A stretch of DNA of 64,000 bases from Bacteroidota bacterium (GTDB lineage Bacteria; Bacteroidota; Bacteroidia; Chitinophagales; Saprospiraceae): NCBI GenBank assembly GCA_029781865.1, contig JAKOVW010000052.1, positions 1 to 64,000 on the forward strand, read 5' to 3'. Of the stretch, positions 45,970-55,528 are shown in pieces (position 1 is the first letter of the stretch; the number at the start of each line of letters is the position of its first letter). The translations under genes were made by a program, and so were the position numbers. The notes below the pieces were generated by a model. It was not told the origin of the DNA, made no database searches, and worked only from the letters and a program-made list of their open reading frames with translations.

Positions 45970-46761
45970 ATGAACAAGAGAGTAAAAGGCTTGATTGTAA
46001 TTACGGTTAATTTGGTTGTACTGATTTGCATTGGTGCTTTGTGGCTGAACTCGATTAAATTGCAACGTATACAAAGGGCAGAGACGATTCAAATCCGGAT
46101 CATGGCAGGTGAAGCGAAAGAGCAACTTTTGGAAAAGAAGGATGTCATCGTTTGGTTGAATGAGTTTTATAAAAAAGATGTTCGTAAAATTCCGGTCTAT
46201 GCTTTGGATTTAAAACATCTCGAGGAATTTATCCTTTCTCAGGCACTGGTAAAAAAAGTGGATTTGTATCTGGATGGCAAAAACAATTTGCATGCGGATA
46301 TTTATCAACGCAATCCTTTATTGCGAATAATGGATGTAAGCGGGGAACAGTATTATCTGGATGAAGAAGGATATAAAATTCCCGTTTCCAGTAAGTATTC
46401 ATCTAGAGTGCCGGTTGCGACCGGACAACTTACCAGCGTAAGTGGAACCAAATTAAATGCGAAAGAAAAAATATATTATTCGAGTCTGATTAATATAGCT
46501 AAGGCAATCCGGAGCGATTCATTCACCAGAGCATTGGTCGAGCAAATTGATATTGATGAAAACGGTGAATTCACCATGATACCAAAAGTGGGAAATGAAA
46601 AGATATTTTTAGGAAGTGGAGAAATGATTGAAGATAAACTGGACAGATTAAAATTATTCTACCGGGAAAACATGGGGCGGCAAGGTTGGAATGTATATCA
46701 ACAGGTGAATTTAAAATTTAAAGGTCAGGTCATTGGAAAAAAAATTCAACAGGAAAGTTAA
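45970..46761 (+). CDS. ftsQ: Cell division protein FtsQ
   Basis: A 263-residue bitopic protein: a short basic N-terminus (MNKRVKG), a membrane helix at ~8-28 and a periplasmic region with POTRA/FtsQ-like layout (KIPVYALDLKHLEEFILSQALVKKVDLYLDGKNNLHADIYQRNPLLRI followed by GEQYYLDEEGYKIPVSSKY). It links FtsL/FtsB to the divisome. Sequence is weakly conserved; position before ftsA supports the call. Confidence 0.9.
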   Translation: MNKRVKGLIVITVNLVVLICIGALWLNSIKLQRIQRAETIQIRIMAGEAKEQLLEKKDVIVWLNEFYKKDVRKIPVYALDLKHLEEFILSQALVKKVDLYLDGKNNLHADIYQRNPLLRIMDVSGEQYYLDEEGYKIPVSSKYSSRVPVATGQLTSVSGTKLNAKEKIYYSSLINIAKAIRSDSFTRALVEQIDIDENGEFTMIPKVGNEKIFLGSGEMIEDKLDRLKLFYRENMGRQGWNVYQQVNLKFKGQVIGKKIQQES

Positions 46762-46791
46762 CTAATTTAATAATAAATTAAATCATAACAT

Positions 46792-48162
46792 ATGGAATCA
46801 ATACTTAATCCAAATCCCGAAATAGTAGTTGCGCTGAATATCGGCTCAAATAAAGTATTGGCAATGGTTGGGAGAAAAAACATCCTTGGAAAGATGGAAA
46901 TTCTGGGATATGGCAAAGCAGCTTGCGAAGGAGTCACTCGTGGCGTTGTTACAAACATTGATAAAACGGCAAAAGCGATTGATGATGCCATAGATCTGGC
47001 GGAAAAAAAATCAAAACATGAAATTCAGGCTGTTTTTGTAGGAATCGCTGGAGACCATATCAAAAGTTTACACCATCAGGGAGTTTTATACCGTGATGAT
47101 CCCAAAAAAGAAATTTCACAGGAAGATATTGATCGCCTGACTCAGGATATGTATAAAATTCCACTAGCGCATGGTGATAAAATACTTCATGTTATCCCGC
47201 AGGAATTTTTTGTAGATCACAAAGAAGGCTGTATTGATCCGATCGGAATGTCCGGTTCCAGGTTGGAATCCAATTTTCATATCATCACTGCAAATTCCGA
47301 AGCACTTGAAAGTCTAATGAGAGCAGTGGACAAAGCAGGATTACAAATTGCTGGTTTTGTTTTGGAATCCACGGCAACTGCTGATGCAGTTCTTTCAAAA
47401 GAAGAAAAGGAGGGCGGTGTCGTTTTAGTAGATTTAGGTAGTGGTACGACTGAAGTTGGAATTTACTTTGATGGAATTGTACGATATACTTCAGTAATTC
47501 CATTGGGTTCGAATGTGATTACAAAAGATATTAAATCCGGTTGCAGTGTATTAATGGATCAGGCAGAAAAACTAAAAGTACGTTTTGGTTCTGCACTTGC
47601 AGATGAAATTGTAGACAACAGGGTAATTACGATACCGGGATTAATGGGACGAGAACCCAAAGAAATATCTGAAAAAAATCTGGCCAGAATTATTCAATCA
47701 AGAGTAGAAGAATTATTTGAGTATGTTATGTGGGAAATCAGACGCAGTGGATTTGAAAATAATATTATGGCAGGAATGGTGTTGACCGGTGGTGGATCAA
47801 AATTAAAGGACATCGAATTACTAGCAGAATTTCAGACCGGTTTGTCTACGCGAATCGGAGAACCCCTCGAACACAAGATTTCATATTTTGATCAGGAATA
47901 CTCCAATCCTTCCTTTGCAACTATCATAGGAATTTTGCACGAAGCCATTCAGAAAGTTACTCCGGGATTGCCTGTTGAACCGAAGGAAACAGTAAAAACT
48001 CCGGAGATTTTCGATATACAGGATGACATTGCTGACACGCGGATGATGGAAACGGTAGAACTAGGTGGGCAAGGTAAATCGGGCTGGTTTAATCGCGTAG
48101 TTACCAAAGGATATGACTCGATTAAAGAATTCTTTGCTGCGAGTCCTGACAGTGAGTTCTGA
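46792..48162 (+). CDS. ftsA: Cell division protein FtsA
   Basis: A 456-residue actin-like ATPase that anchors FtsZ to the membrane. Phosphate loops are seen in EIVVALNIGSNKVLAMVG and VLVDLGSGTTEVGIY, with the FtsA-specific 1C domain (HEIQAVFVGIAGDHIKSL) between, and the adenosine site VLTGGGSKLKDIELLAE. The C-terminus ends in a helix-forming KGYDSIKEFFAASPDSEF, resembling the membrane-targeting amphipathic helix. It lies 30 bp after ftsQ. Confidence 0.95.
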   Translation: MESILNPNPEIVVALNIGSNKVLAMVGRKNILGKMEILGYGKAACEGVTRGVVTNIDKTAKAIDDAIDLAEKKSKHEIQAVFVGIAGDHIKSLHHQGVLYRDDPKKEISQEDIDRLTQDMYKIPLAHGDKILHVIPQEFFVDHKEGCIDPIGMSGSRLESNFHIITANSEALESLMRAVDKAGLQIAGFVLESTATADAVLSKEEKEGGVVLVDLGSGTTEVGIYFDGIVRYTSVIPLGSNVITKDIKSGCSVLMDQAEKLKVRFGSALADEIVDNRVITIPGLMGREPKEISEKNLARIIQSRVEELFEYVMWEIRRSGFENNIMAGMVLTGGGSKLKDIELLAEFQTGLSTRIGEPLEHKISYFDQEYSNPSFATIIGILHEAIQKVTPGLPVEPKETVKTPEIFDIQDDIADTRMMETVELGGQGKSGWFNRVVTKGYDSIKEFFAASPDSEF

Positions 48163-48311
48163 ATATTGCGGCTATAGTTGGCTGGTTATTAGCCTTAAGC
48201 CGGTTACTCATAAATTAAAAAATTATATATAAAAAAAAATAATAATTTATTATAAATTTTAATATGTAATTCCGTATCTTTACATCATCAACAGATATTG
48301 AAAAACCTTAT
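48163..48311 (+). promoter_or_regulatory. ftsA-ftsZ spacer, possible separate ftsZ promoter
   Basis: 149 bp including a very AT-rich stretch (48215-48265). TATCTTTA at 48275-48282 matches the -7 element except for the last base and lies 29 bp before the ftsZ ATG. No terminator is visible after ftsA, so ftsZ may be read from both the operon and this site. Confidence 0.4.
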
Positions 48312-49706
48312 ATGAATAGCGGATCCATCATTAAAGTCATAGGTGTAGGCGGTGGTGGTACCAATGCGGTTACACATATGTACAGTCTTGGTATCCGGGG
48401 GGTGGATTTCGCCATCTGTAATACAGATCAGCAATCCCTTGAAATAAGCCCTGTCCCGACGAAAATTCAATTAGGTCCCCTGTTAACTGTTGGCAGAGGG
48501 GCGGGCAATAACCCTGAGATGGGCAGAAAGGCTTGCCTGGAGTCCATTGAAGAGCTTAAAAGTTTCCTGGAAAATGATACTAAAATGCTGTTTATCACTG
48601 CAGGAATGGGTGGTGGAACAGGCACCGGAGCAGCTCCGATTCTGGCACAAATAGCTAAGGAAATGGGCATTCTAACAGTGGGTATCGTGACTTTACCTTT
48701 TTTATTTGAAGGCCCCAGAAGAGGAAGATTGGCTCAAGATGGTTTACAGGAGTTGAAACAAAATATAGACGCACTTATAGTAGTATCCAATAATAAATTG
48801 AGGGAAATGTTCGGAAATCTGCCGATTTCCAGTGCCTTTTCCAATGCGGATAATGTGCTTGCTATTGCAGCAAAAGGAATTGCTGAGATCATCACTGTTC
48901 CCGGTTATATCAATGTCGACTTCGAAGATGTGAATTTTGTCATGAAAGATAGTGGAGTAGCCATTATGGGTTCTGCTCTGGCTTCAGGTGACGATCGCGC
49001 TAAAAAAGTAATTCAAAATGCACTCAATTCGCCTTTGTTGGAAGACAATGACATCAGGGGTGCAAAACATATATTGCTGAATATTACCACCGGTAGAAAT
49101 CCTGAGATTACCATGGATGAAGTCGGAGAAATCACGGAATACATTCAGCAGGAAGCTGGTTTCGAAACGGATCTTATCTGGGGTTCATGCGTCGATGATA
49201 GTTTGAATGATCAGATCAGTGTTACATTAATCGCTACAGGCTTTGGTTCCGGATATAAGGAAAGAGCTGCTGCAGCTAATGCTGGTTCCAAGGTAAACCT
49301 TGATCATTATGAAGGGGAGCAAATCATAATTGCAGAAGACTCTCCCAACGCCAGAACATTTGATCTGACCGATGAATCAGAGAAAGAAACTAAAAAAGCG
49401 ACCATCAATTCTCTTTTTGATATGGGATTCGGTTCATTCAATCAATTCAAAAAGAAAGAGGATCAGATTACCACAAACATCAATTTAAGAAATCCGGGTT
49501 TTAATAATCAACGACCCGTATTATCCGATATAAAAAATCTAACCGAAACTGAAAATATTCCGGCCTACGAAAGAAGGAACGTACGACTGGATTCCATTAA
49601 TCATTCATCTGAACTCAATTCGTCCAGAGTTAAAATGGTAATGGATGAGGATAATCGACCCGAAATACGGGAAGAAAATTCATTCCTTCACGATAATGTC
49701 GATTAA
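48312..49706 (+). CDS. ftsZ: Cell division GTPase FtsZ
   Basis: A 464-residue tubulin homologue forming the division ring. GTP-binding features: KVIGVGGGGTNAV (~8-20), the tubulin signature MGGGTGTGAAP (~99-109), RRGRLAQDG and the T7 loop NVDFEDVNFVM. A variable linker precedes the C-terminal peptide ENIPAYERRN (~415-424), the usual site for FtsA binding. About 39 more residues follow it, as in many Bacteroidota. A strong terminator after the gene closes the dcw cluster. Confidence 0.97.
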   Translation: MNSGSIIKVIGVGGGGTNAVTHMYSLGIRGVDFAICNTDQQSLEISPVPTKIQLGPLLTVGRGAGNNPEMGRKACLESIEELKSFLENDTKMLFITAGMGGGTGTGAAPILAQIAKEMGILTVGIVTLPFLFEGPRRGRLAQDGLQELKQNIDALIVVSNNKLREMFGNLPISSAFSNADNVLAIAAKGIAEIITVPGYINVDFEDVNFVMKDSGVAIMGSALASGDDRAKKVIQNALNSPLLEDNDIRGAKHILLNITTGRNPEITMDEVGEITEYIQQEAGFETDLIWGSCVDDSLNDQISVTLIATGFGSGYKERAAAANAGSKVNLDHYEGEQIIIAEDSPNARTFDLTDESEKETKKATINSLFDMGFGSFNQFKKKEDQITTNINLRNPGFNNQRPVLSDIKNLTETENIPAYERRNVRLDSINHSSELNSSRVKMVMDEDNRPEIREENSFLHDNVD

Positions 49707-49749
49707 AGATGCTTCGTCTTTTCATACCTTTTCATGAGATTGGTTTATT

Positions 49750-49780
49750 GGTCCGGATGCTAGTCCGGACCTTTTTTTTT
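49750..49780 (+). terminator. Rho-independent terminator after ftsZ
   Basis: A perfect 8-bp stem GGTCCGGA/TCCGGACC (49750-49757 with 49764-49771) with a 6-nt loop and nine T. It ends the dcw transcript. Confidence 0.93.
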
Positions 49781-50194
49781 GTCGCCAAGAATATCTGTGT
49801 CAGAGTTTAGATTGAAAATTGTATAACTGAAGTTCAAAAGCTCCATACTTAATATCCAACCTTCAATTCTCAAGCCTATGATATTGCGCTGAGCGCATTT
49901 CTGATACCGGACTACTCTTTGCCGTGTCCACATTATAGCACGATGCTATAAAAGAACAACCGTGTTGATTTGTGTGCGACTGAGGTGATAATAAGCGAAT
50001 CAGCTCAGCTTAATCTGCAGAAAATCAATGCCATATATAATTAATTGCGTATTGATTTAGTAGGATTATGTTCAATGAGAACTCTTATTTTTTATCTGCC
50101 CTTTGGGAATATAACCCACATTAGGGCAACCATTTCTCCGTATCTTCGTATGGTTTATGGATTACACTTTTCCAAAAACATAAATTTAATACTT
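49781..50194. other. Intergenic region between ftsZ and the PKD protein gene
   Basis: Contains a perfect 8-bp hairpin TTATAGCA-CGA-TGCTATAA (49933-49951) and a -7-like TATCTTCG (50141-50148) about 46 bp before the next ATG. The open frame that runs upstream of that ATG (from 50045) has no signal peptide at its start and is probably not translated. Confidence 0.5.
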
Positions 50195-51874
50195 ATGAAT
50201 TTTAGATTTTACCTGAATGTCTTGCTGGTATTCTGCAGCATTTCTTTAATGGGTCAGACCGGTAAATTCCGGATTTTCGGAACTGTTTACAATACGGATA
50301 AGAAAACAGTTGCTGACTGGACAGTCGCTATTTTGGGAGATCCAAATACACCTGGCATAAAATTGCAGACCGATCAGAATGGAAATTATGAATCCACGTT
50401 TGAAGCATCATCTAATGCAAGGGTAGTTTACCAAATTTTGGTCACAGATCCATGTCAGAATGTTCCTTTAGTACAAAAGGCGGAGTTTAAAATCGGAGAG
50501 GAAAGACATGATTTTGTCATTTGTGCAAAGAATAACCCACCTGCCAATCCGTGTGACGGAAGATATGATTTTGTCGTACATCCTGATGGAACCGTTGAGT
50601 TTCATGCATCTCCAGAGATCAAGGATGCCAGATATTATTGGGATTTTGGCGATGGTCAAAACGGAGAAGGAAAAGACATTAAGCATAATTATCCGAATGA
50701 TGGAGTTTACGTTGTTGTGCTAACAATTGGTACGACTACCTGTAAATCGCAATTCACAGCAAAAGTTGAAGTGAAGAGAATGGTCACCCCACCAACTCCG
50801 CCTGCAAGTTTTGATAATGGCTGTTGTGGCAAAGTGCATATCGGTGCTCTAGTTAGTCCTCAATCCACTACTCCAAATCTTTTTGTATTTAATGCAGGAG
50901 GCGATTTCAAAATAATTGACGTCAGTTGGGATTTTGGAGATGGAACAACCGGTACCGGAATTGATACCAAACATGCCTATGCTAATACAGGTAAATACTT
51001 GGTAGTTACAACTATTAAAGGCGAATTCTGTACGGTAATTATAAATACCTGGATTCATGTAAACGATGTGGTTAATCCACCTCCACCAAATCCATGTAAT
51101 ATTGATTTTATGTTTACTTCATCGCCGATATCATCAACAGCCAATTTACTCGTGAAATTTCAGGCCGATTTCAAAGGAGCAAAGCCGGATAAGATTAGTT
51201 GGGATTTCGGAGACGGAAGTTCATCAACAGATGATCCTACTTCACATGTTTATGCAAAGGCCGGTGAGTACAAAGTAACATTAACTGCATCCATTAACGG
51301 AGCGATTTGTCAAATTACCAAAGTGGTAAAGGTAAGCGGAAGAGTAAATCCTCCGGGACCCTGTGATATTGATTTTTCTTTTGCAACGTCCATGTTATCT
51401 GCCAAATTTCAGGCTGATTTTAAGGGAGCAAAACCAGATAAAATAAGTTGGGATTTTGGAGACGGAAGTTCATCATCAGATGCCGCTACTTCGCATACGT
51501 ATTCAAAAGCCGGTGAGTACAAAGTAACTTTATTTGTATCCATTAATGGAGTTACCTGCCAGGTTACCAAAGTAATTAAAGTAGGAACCCGTACCATGAA
51601 TCCAAATAATAACACGGCTATTGTAATTTATGATGTGAGTCCAAATCCTGCAAATGATGCCGTTACTGTTTCAATCAAAAGTGGTATCCAGGCTTTGGTT
51701 ACGCTAACAGTAGGTGATGTAACGAATGTAAGTTTAATTAAACAACAAGTTAGTCTTGAGCCGGGAGACAATCAGGTTCCATTGAATGTGGCTAATTTTA
51801 AGCCGGGTGTATACGTGATCAATTTGTATTACAATAATAAACTGGTTTCATCCGCTAAATTTCAAAAGATATAA
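50195..51874 (+). CDS. Secreted PKD-repeat protein with T9SS tail
   Basis: A 559-residue protein with signal peptide MNFRFYLNVLLVFCSISLMGQ, a carboxypeptidase-regulatory-like N-terminal domain (IFGTVYNTDKKTVADWTVAIL), and four PKD domains, each with WDFGDG and a Y..xGxYxV motif. The domains lie at about residues 125-200, 210-290, 300-385 and 390-465. A T9SS type A tail follows (VSPNPANDAVTVSI, LEPGDNQVPLNV, FKPGVYVINL). PKD domains 3 and 4 are near-copies at DNA level. The ATG at 50195 is chosen because it begins the signal peptide; an upstream in-frame ATG at 50045 is not supported. Probable surface or matrix protein. Confidence 0.88.
   Translation: MNFRFYLNVLLVFCSISLMGQTGKFRIFGTVYNTDKKTVADWTVAILGDPNTPGIKLQTDQNGNYESTFEASSNARVVYQILVTDPCQNVPLVQKAEFKIGEERHDFVICAKNNPPANPCDGRYDFVVHPDGTVEFHASPEIKDARYYWDFGDGQNGEGKDIKHNYPNDGVYVVVLTIGTTTCKSQFTAKVEVKRMVTPPTPPASFDNGCCGKVHIGALVSPQSTTPNLFVFNAGGDFKIIDVSWDFGDGTTGTGIDTKHAYANTGKYLVVTTIKGEFCTVIINTWIHVNDVVNPPPPNPCNIDFMFTSSPISSTANLLVKFQADFKGAKPDKISWDFGDGSSSTDDPTSHVYAKAGEYKVTLTASINGAICQITKVVKVSGRVNPPGPCDIDFSFATSMLSAKFQADFKGAKPDKISWDFGDGSSSSDAATSHTYSKAGEYKVTLFVSINGVTCQVTKVIKVGTRTMNPNNNTAIVIYDVSPNPANDAVTVSIKSGIQALVTLTVGDVTNVSLIKQQVSLEPGDNQVPLNVANFKPGVYVINLYYNNKLVSSAKFQKI
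51092..51600 (+). repeat. Intragenic tandem duplication of a PKD module
   Basis: Two copies of an ~85-codon unit, starting near 51092 and 51359. Conserved blocks lie 249-267 bp apart and share long near-identical DNA stretches (for example GGAGACGGAAGTTCATCA and GCCGGTGAGTACAAAGTAAC), with a 6-codon indel. This points to a recent duplication. Confidence 0.85.
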
Positions 51875-51901
51875 GTTCGTTTATTAGCGTTCTTTTACTA
51901 T

Positions 51902-51939
51902 AAAAAAAAGCTGCTCATTTTCGGTGAGCGGCTTTTTTT
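51902..51939 (+). terminator. Rho-independent terminator after the PKD protein gene
   Basis: Stem GCTGCTCA/TGAGCGGC (51910-51917 with 51925-51932, one wobble), 7-nt loop, A-run before and seven T after. Confidence 0.92.
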
Positions 51940-52634
51940 ATTTCCATTGGGATTAATAGGAACCAATGAAGCAGATACAGGGATTATTTACAGGATATTA
52001 TCAATCGAATTTAAATAGCCCATGACTGAAGTCATGGGCTATTTAAATTTATCGGGTTTAATTATTCGCAGAGTGATGAGGTAGAGTATTGAAAAATAAA
52101 ACTTTTAACCTTGCTCAATTAAAACCAGAAATTGTAAAATTTATTCAATTCTGCAATTGTATGAGCCATCTTCTAATTCCATAATTTTATTTATAAGCTG
52201 TTGGGCAATCAGTCATCAAAATACAATGGATAATTAATTTATTTGTTACGTTTCAATTGTTCCTGTAAAAGTTTATTTGTATTAATTAAAGATATTCAAT
52301 TAGTATTGTTAAAGATTCAATTAATAAGATACGTTTAGAATGAATTATGCAATTTAAATTCTCACTATTCGGAATGTATAAATTTCTTTGTGACAAATGA
52401 ATTTCACCTTAAGTAGATTAGATCCTCCATTAAATTAACTATTTGGAAAATTATAGAAATCCGAATTATTCGAAGGATCAGAGTGTTCAATTAAAGCTTT
52501 CGTATAAATTGGCACTTATTATTAAGTTTATGTTGTAATGACAATTATATGATCTCAAATCTCAAATTTCAGATCTCATAGTTCAAATCGCTTTCTCATA
52601 AACTCTTTTCCGATCAAGCTGTTATTGAAGCCAT
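51940..52634. other. AT-rich intergenic region before the ABC transporter gene
   Basis: About 700 bp. Apart from the perfect palindrome at 52008-52049, nothing coding or structured was recognised, and no clear TAnnTTTG promoter element for the downstream transporter was found. Confidence 0.5.
52008..52049. repeat. Perfect 19-bp palindrome with TGAA loop (REP-like)
   Basis: Arms 52008-52026 (AATTTAAATAGCCCATGAC) and 52031-52049 are exact reverse complements around TGAA. There is no flanking T-tract and the ends are AT-rich, unlike a terminator. The form resembles REP-type palindromes mobilised by RAYT transposases or a miniature element. No second copy was noticed in this window. Confidence 0.6.
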
Positions 52635-54410
52635 ATGGCTTCAAGACCTAAAATTACCCTGTCGGGATTTCTTAAATCCTACCGTATTTTAAAATACATT
52701 AAACCCTATCGCTGGCATTTTATAGTAGGGATGATCTGCCTGGTTATCAGTAGTTCGATGTTTATGATTTTTCCGGCTGCAGCCGGTGAAATGGCTAATG
52801 CCGCAATCGGAAAAGGGAAGTGGAATATCCCGGTGCAGCAATTCGGATTAATCTTTTTATTGATCCTAATCGTACAAGGTTTATTGTCTTATTTCAGAAC
52901 TACCTTGTTTGCAGTAGTAAGCGAAAAAGGAATAGCAGATGTAAGAAAGGCCTTATACGAAAGATTGATAACCCAGGACCTCGCTTTTTTTGAAAGTCAC
53001 CGGGTTGGTGAATTGACCAGTAGACTTACAGCTGATATTGAGCAACTGCAATCTGCTTTTTCTATAACGTTGGCCGAGTTGATCCGTCAGATTGTCATAC
53101 TGATCAGTGGTATTTTTATCATTGCCTGGATGACACCAAAACTTGCATTGACCATGTTATTGACTTTTCCATTGATTGTCATTTCGAGTATTTTATTCGG
53201 TAGATACATCAGGGGATTATCCAGAAAGCGACAAGACAGATTAGCCGATACAAACATCATCGTGGAAGAAAGTTTCCAATCGTTCCAAATGGTAAAAGCA
53301 TTTACGAATGAACATTTCGAGGTAAACCGTTTTTCGAAGTCGATAACGGAAATGGTCGATATTTCATTGAATTATGCGCGAATGCGTGGCTTGTTTTTTA
53401 TATTCATAATCACCGTATTATTTGGAGGTTTATTTTTTATTCTCTGGCGGGGTGCAATGATGGTACAGGAGGGTAGCATGGCAGTTGGGGATTTGTTTTC
53501 ATTTATCATTTATACGGGAATTATTGGAGGTGCCATTGCAGGATTGGGTAATCTATATACAGCATTGGCAGGATCTATTGGCGCAACAGAGCGAATTCAG
53601 GAATTGCTGGATCGTGATCAGGAAGTTCAAGTGTCTGATCAATTGAATGCAAATTCATTTCGCGTCGAAGGGAATGTAGAATATCAAAATGTATCATTCT
53701 CCTATCCCGGGCGACCGGAGGTTGAAGTGTTGAGTAATATTTCATTTGCGATTTCAAAAGGTAAGCGCATCGCCCTCGTTGGTGCCAGTGGTGCCGGTAA
53801 ATCGACCATTGTTCAATTATTGATGCGATTTTACAAACCCGGGAAAGGGAACATTTTAGTTGATGGTAAAGAAGCAGACAGTTATAATCTTTCCGATTAC
53901 AGAAAAAATATTGCAATCGTGCCCCAGGAGATTTTATTATTTGGCGGTACCATTCGCGAAAACATTCTGTACGGAAAGCCAGATGCTTCTGATGATGAAT
54001 TAATGGAAGCCAGCAGGAAGTCCAATTCCTGGGAATTTATTAATACGTTTCCAAATAAATTTGATACCATAGTTGGCGAAAGAGGAGTCAAGTTAAGCGG
54101 GGGACAGCGTCAACGGATTGCCATAGCCAGAGCCATTCTGAGAAACCCGTCCATACTCATTTTGGATGAAGCGACTTCTTCATTGGATGCGGAAAGTGAA
54201 AGACTTGTACAGGATGCATTAGACACCTTGATGAAGGATAGAACCTCCGTTATTATTGCTCACCGGTTATCAACAATTAAAAATGCCGATTGCATCTATG
54301 TTCTTAAAAAAGGATCGATTATGGAATCCGGCACACATGATGAATTGATTAAAAAGGAAAATGGCATCTATAAATCATTGGTTGATTTGCAAATGGAAGT
54401 TGGGGAATAA
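52635..54410 (+). CDS. ABC exporter, fused permease and ATPase (MsbA/ABCB type)
   Basis: A 591-residue half-transporter: six membrane segments in ~20-310 and an ATPase domain in ~345-588. Walker A GASGAGKST is at ~383-391, the Q-loop is in VPQEILLF, the signature LSGGQRQR at ~488-495, Walker B ILILDEATSSLD at ~507-518, and the switch His in IAHRLST. It works as a homodimer. The substrate is unknown; such proteins export lipids, drugs or peptides. No partner gene is adjacent. It is followed by murB after 125 bp. Confidence 0.92.
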   Translation: MASRPKITLSGFLKSYRILKYIKPYRWHFIVGMICLVISSSMFMIFPAAAGEMANAAIGKGKWNIPVQQFGLIFLLILIVQGLLSYFRTTLFAVVSEKGIADVRKALYERLITQDLAFFESHRVGELTSRLTADIEQLQSAFSITLAELIRQIVILISGIFIIAWMTPKLALTMLLTFPLIVISSILFGRYIRGLSRKRQDRLADTNIIVEESFQSFQMVKAFTNEHFEVNRFSKSITEMVDISLNYARMRGLFFIFIITVLFGGLFFILWRGAMMVQEGSMAVGDLFSFIIYTGIIGGAIAGLGNLYTALAGSIGATERIQELLDRDQEVQVSDQLNANSFRVEGNVEYQNVSFSYPGRPEVEVLSNISFAISKGKRIALVGASGAGKSTIVQLLMRFYKPGKGNILVDGKEADSYNLSDYRKNIAIVPQEILLFGGTIRENILYGKPDASDDELMEASRKSNSWEFINTFPNKFDTIVGERGVKLSGGQRQRIAIARAILRNPSILILDEATSSLDAESERLVQDALDTLMKDRTSVIIAHRLSTIKNADCIYVLKKGSIMESGTHDELIKKENGIYKSLVDLQMEVGE

Positions 54411-54535
54411 TGACTACCGGCGTTGGGTCTGTAGGCTATAGTATAGTAATCTAAGGAATGTTGAATCATTTTCATTTCTTGTAATATTCGGTAGAGAACA
54501 TTTATTTAATTTTACCTTCGTTGTAATTTATTATT

Positions 54536-55528
54536 TTGATTTCTTTAAAACCATATAACACCTTTAGAGTAGAATCATTTGCATCAAATTTGATGCACAT
54601 TCACTCTGAAGAAGATTTGTTCCGGCTTGATATGAATTCAAGTGCAGGTATTAAAATTCTCGGAGGAGGAAGTAATATTTTATTGACTGGAAATATACCG
54701 GAGACCATTTTAAGAAATGAAATTAAGGGTGTTGAGATTATTGAAGAAAATCAGGAATTTGCGACTATCAAAGTTGGCGCTGGTGAAAAATGGCATGAGG
54801 TTGTACTCTGGGCGTTGAATCATGAGTTGGGCGGCTTAGAAAATCTGAGTTTGATTCCGGGAAGTGCAGGGGCTGCTCCTGTTCAAAATATTGGAGCCTA
54901 TGGTGTCGAGCTAAAGGATGTTTTTTCAAAACTGGAGGGTATCAGTTTACCAGAGAAGAAGATAAAATTTTATACTAAGGAAGAATGTCAATTTTCATAC
55001 AGAAACAGCATATTCAAATCAGTGCTCAGGGAGTCTTTTTTCATCACAAAAGTATATTTAAAATTGAGCAAACATCCTCAGTTGCATTTAACTTATGGAA
55101 CTATTCATTCTGAGTTAGCTAAAAAAAATATTCAGAATCCGACTATTCATGATGTAAGCGCTGCTGTAGTTGCAATACGAACTGCCAAACTTCCGGATCC
55201 TGCTAAATTGGGAAATGCCGGAAGTTTTTTCAAAAACAGCATTATTTCAATGGAGCAATTTCATGATTTAAAAATGAAATTTCCCGAAATGCCATTCTTT
55301 GAAGAGGATGATTGGCATGTGAAAATACCTTCAGGATGGTTAATAGAGCAGTGTGGTTGGAAAGGAAAGCGAATTGGAGATACGGGATGTTACGAAAAAC
55401 AGGCACTGGTTTTGGTCAATTATGGAAATGCAAAAGGGGCTGAGCTACTTCAACTCGCAGAAAACATTATAGCATCAGTAAAGGAGAAATTTGGAATCAT
55501 ACTTTCTCCTGAAGTGAATATCTGGTAG
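54536..55528 (+). CDS. murB: UDP-N-acetylenolpyruvoylglucosamine reductase MurB
   Basis: A 330-residue FAD enzyme that reduces UDP-GlcNAc-enolpyruvate to UDP-MurNAc. FAD-binding motifs: KPYNTFRVES, LGGGSNILLTG, and LSLIPGSAGAAPVQNIGAYGVEL. Catalytic residues lie in SYRNSIFK, LGNAGSFFKN (Ser) and the terminal SPEVNIW (Glu). It is E. coli type I in layout. The start is TTG at 54536; an in-frame TAA at 54524 leaves only TTG or ATT as starts. A -7-like TACCTTCG (54513-54520) would leave almost no leader. It supplies the step missing from the dcw cluster. Confidence 0.94.
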   Translation: MISLKPYNTFRVESFASNLMHIHSEEDLFRLDMNSSAGIKILGGGSNILLTGNIPETILRNEIKGVEIIEENQEFATIKVGAGEKWHEVVLWALNHELGGLENLSLIPGSAGAAPVQNIGAYGVELKDVFSKLEGISLPEKKIKFYTKEECQFSYRNSIFKSVLRESFFITKVYLKLSKHPQLHLTYGTIHSELAKKNIQNPTIHDVSAAVVAIRTAKLPDPAKLGNAGSFFKNSIISMEQFHDLKMKFPEMPFFEEDDWHVKIPSGWLIEQCGWKGKRIGDTGCYEKQALVLVNYGNAKGAELLQLAENIIASVKEKFGIILSPEVNIW

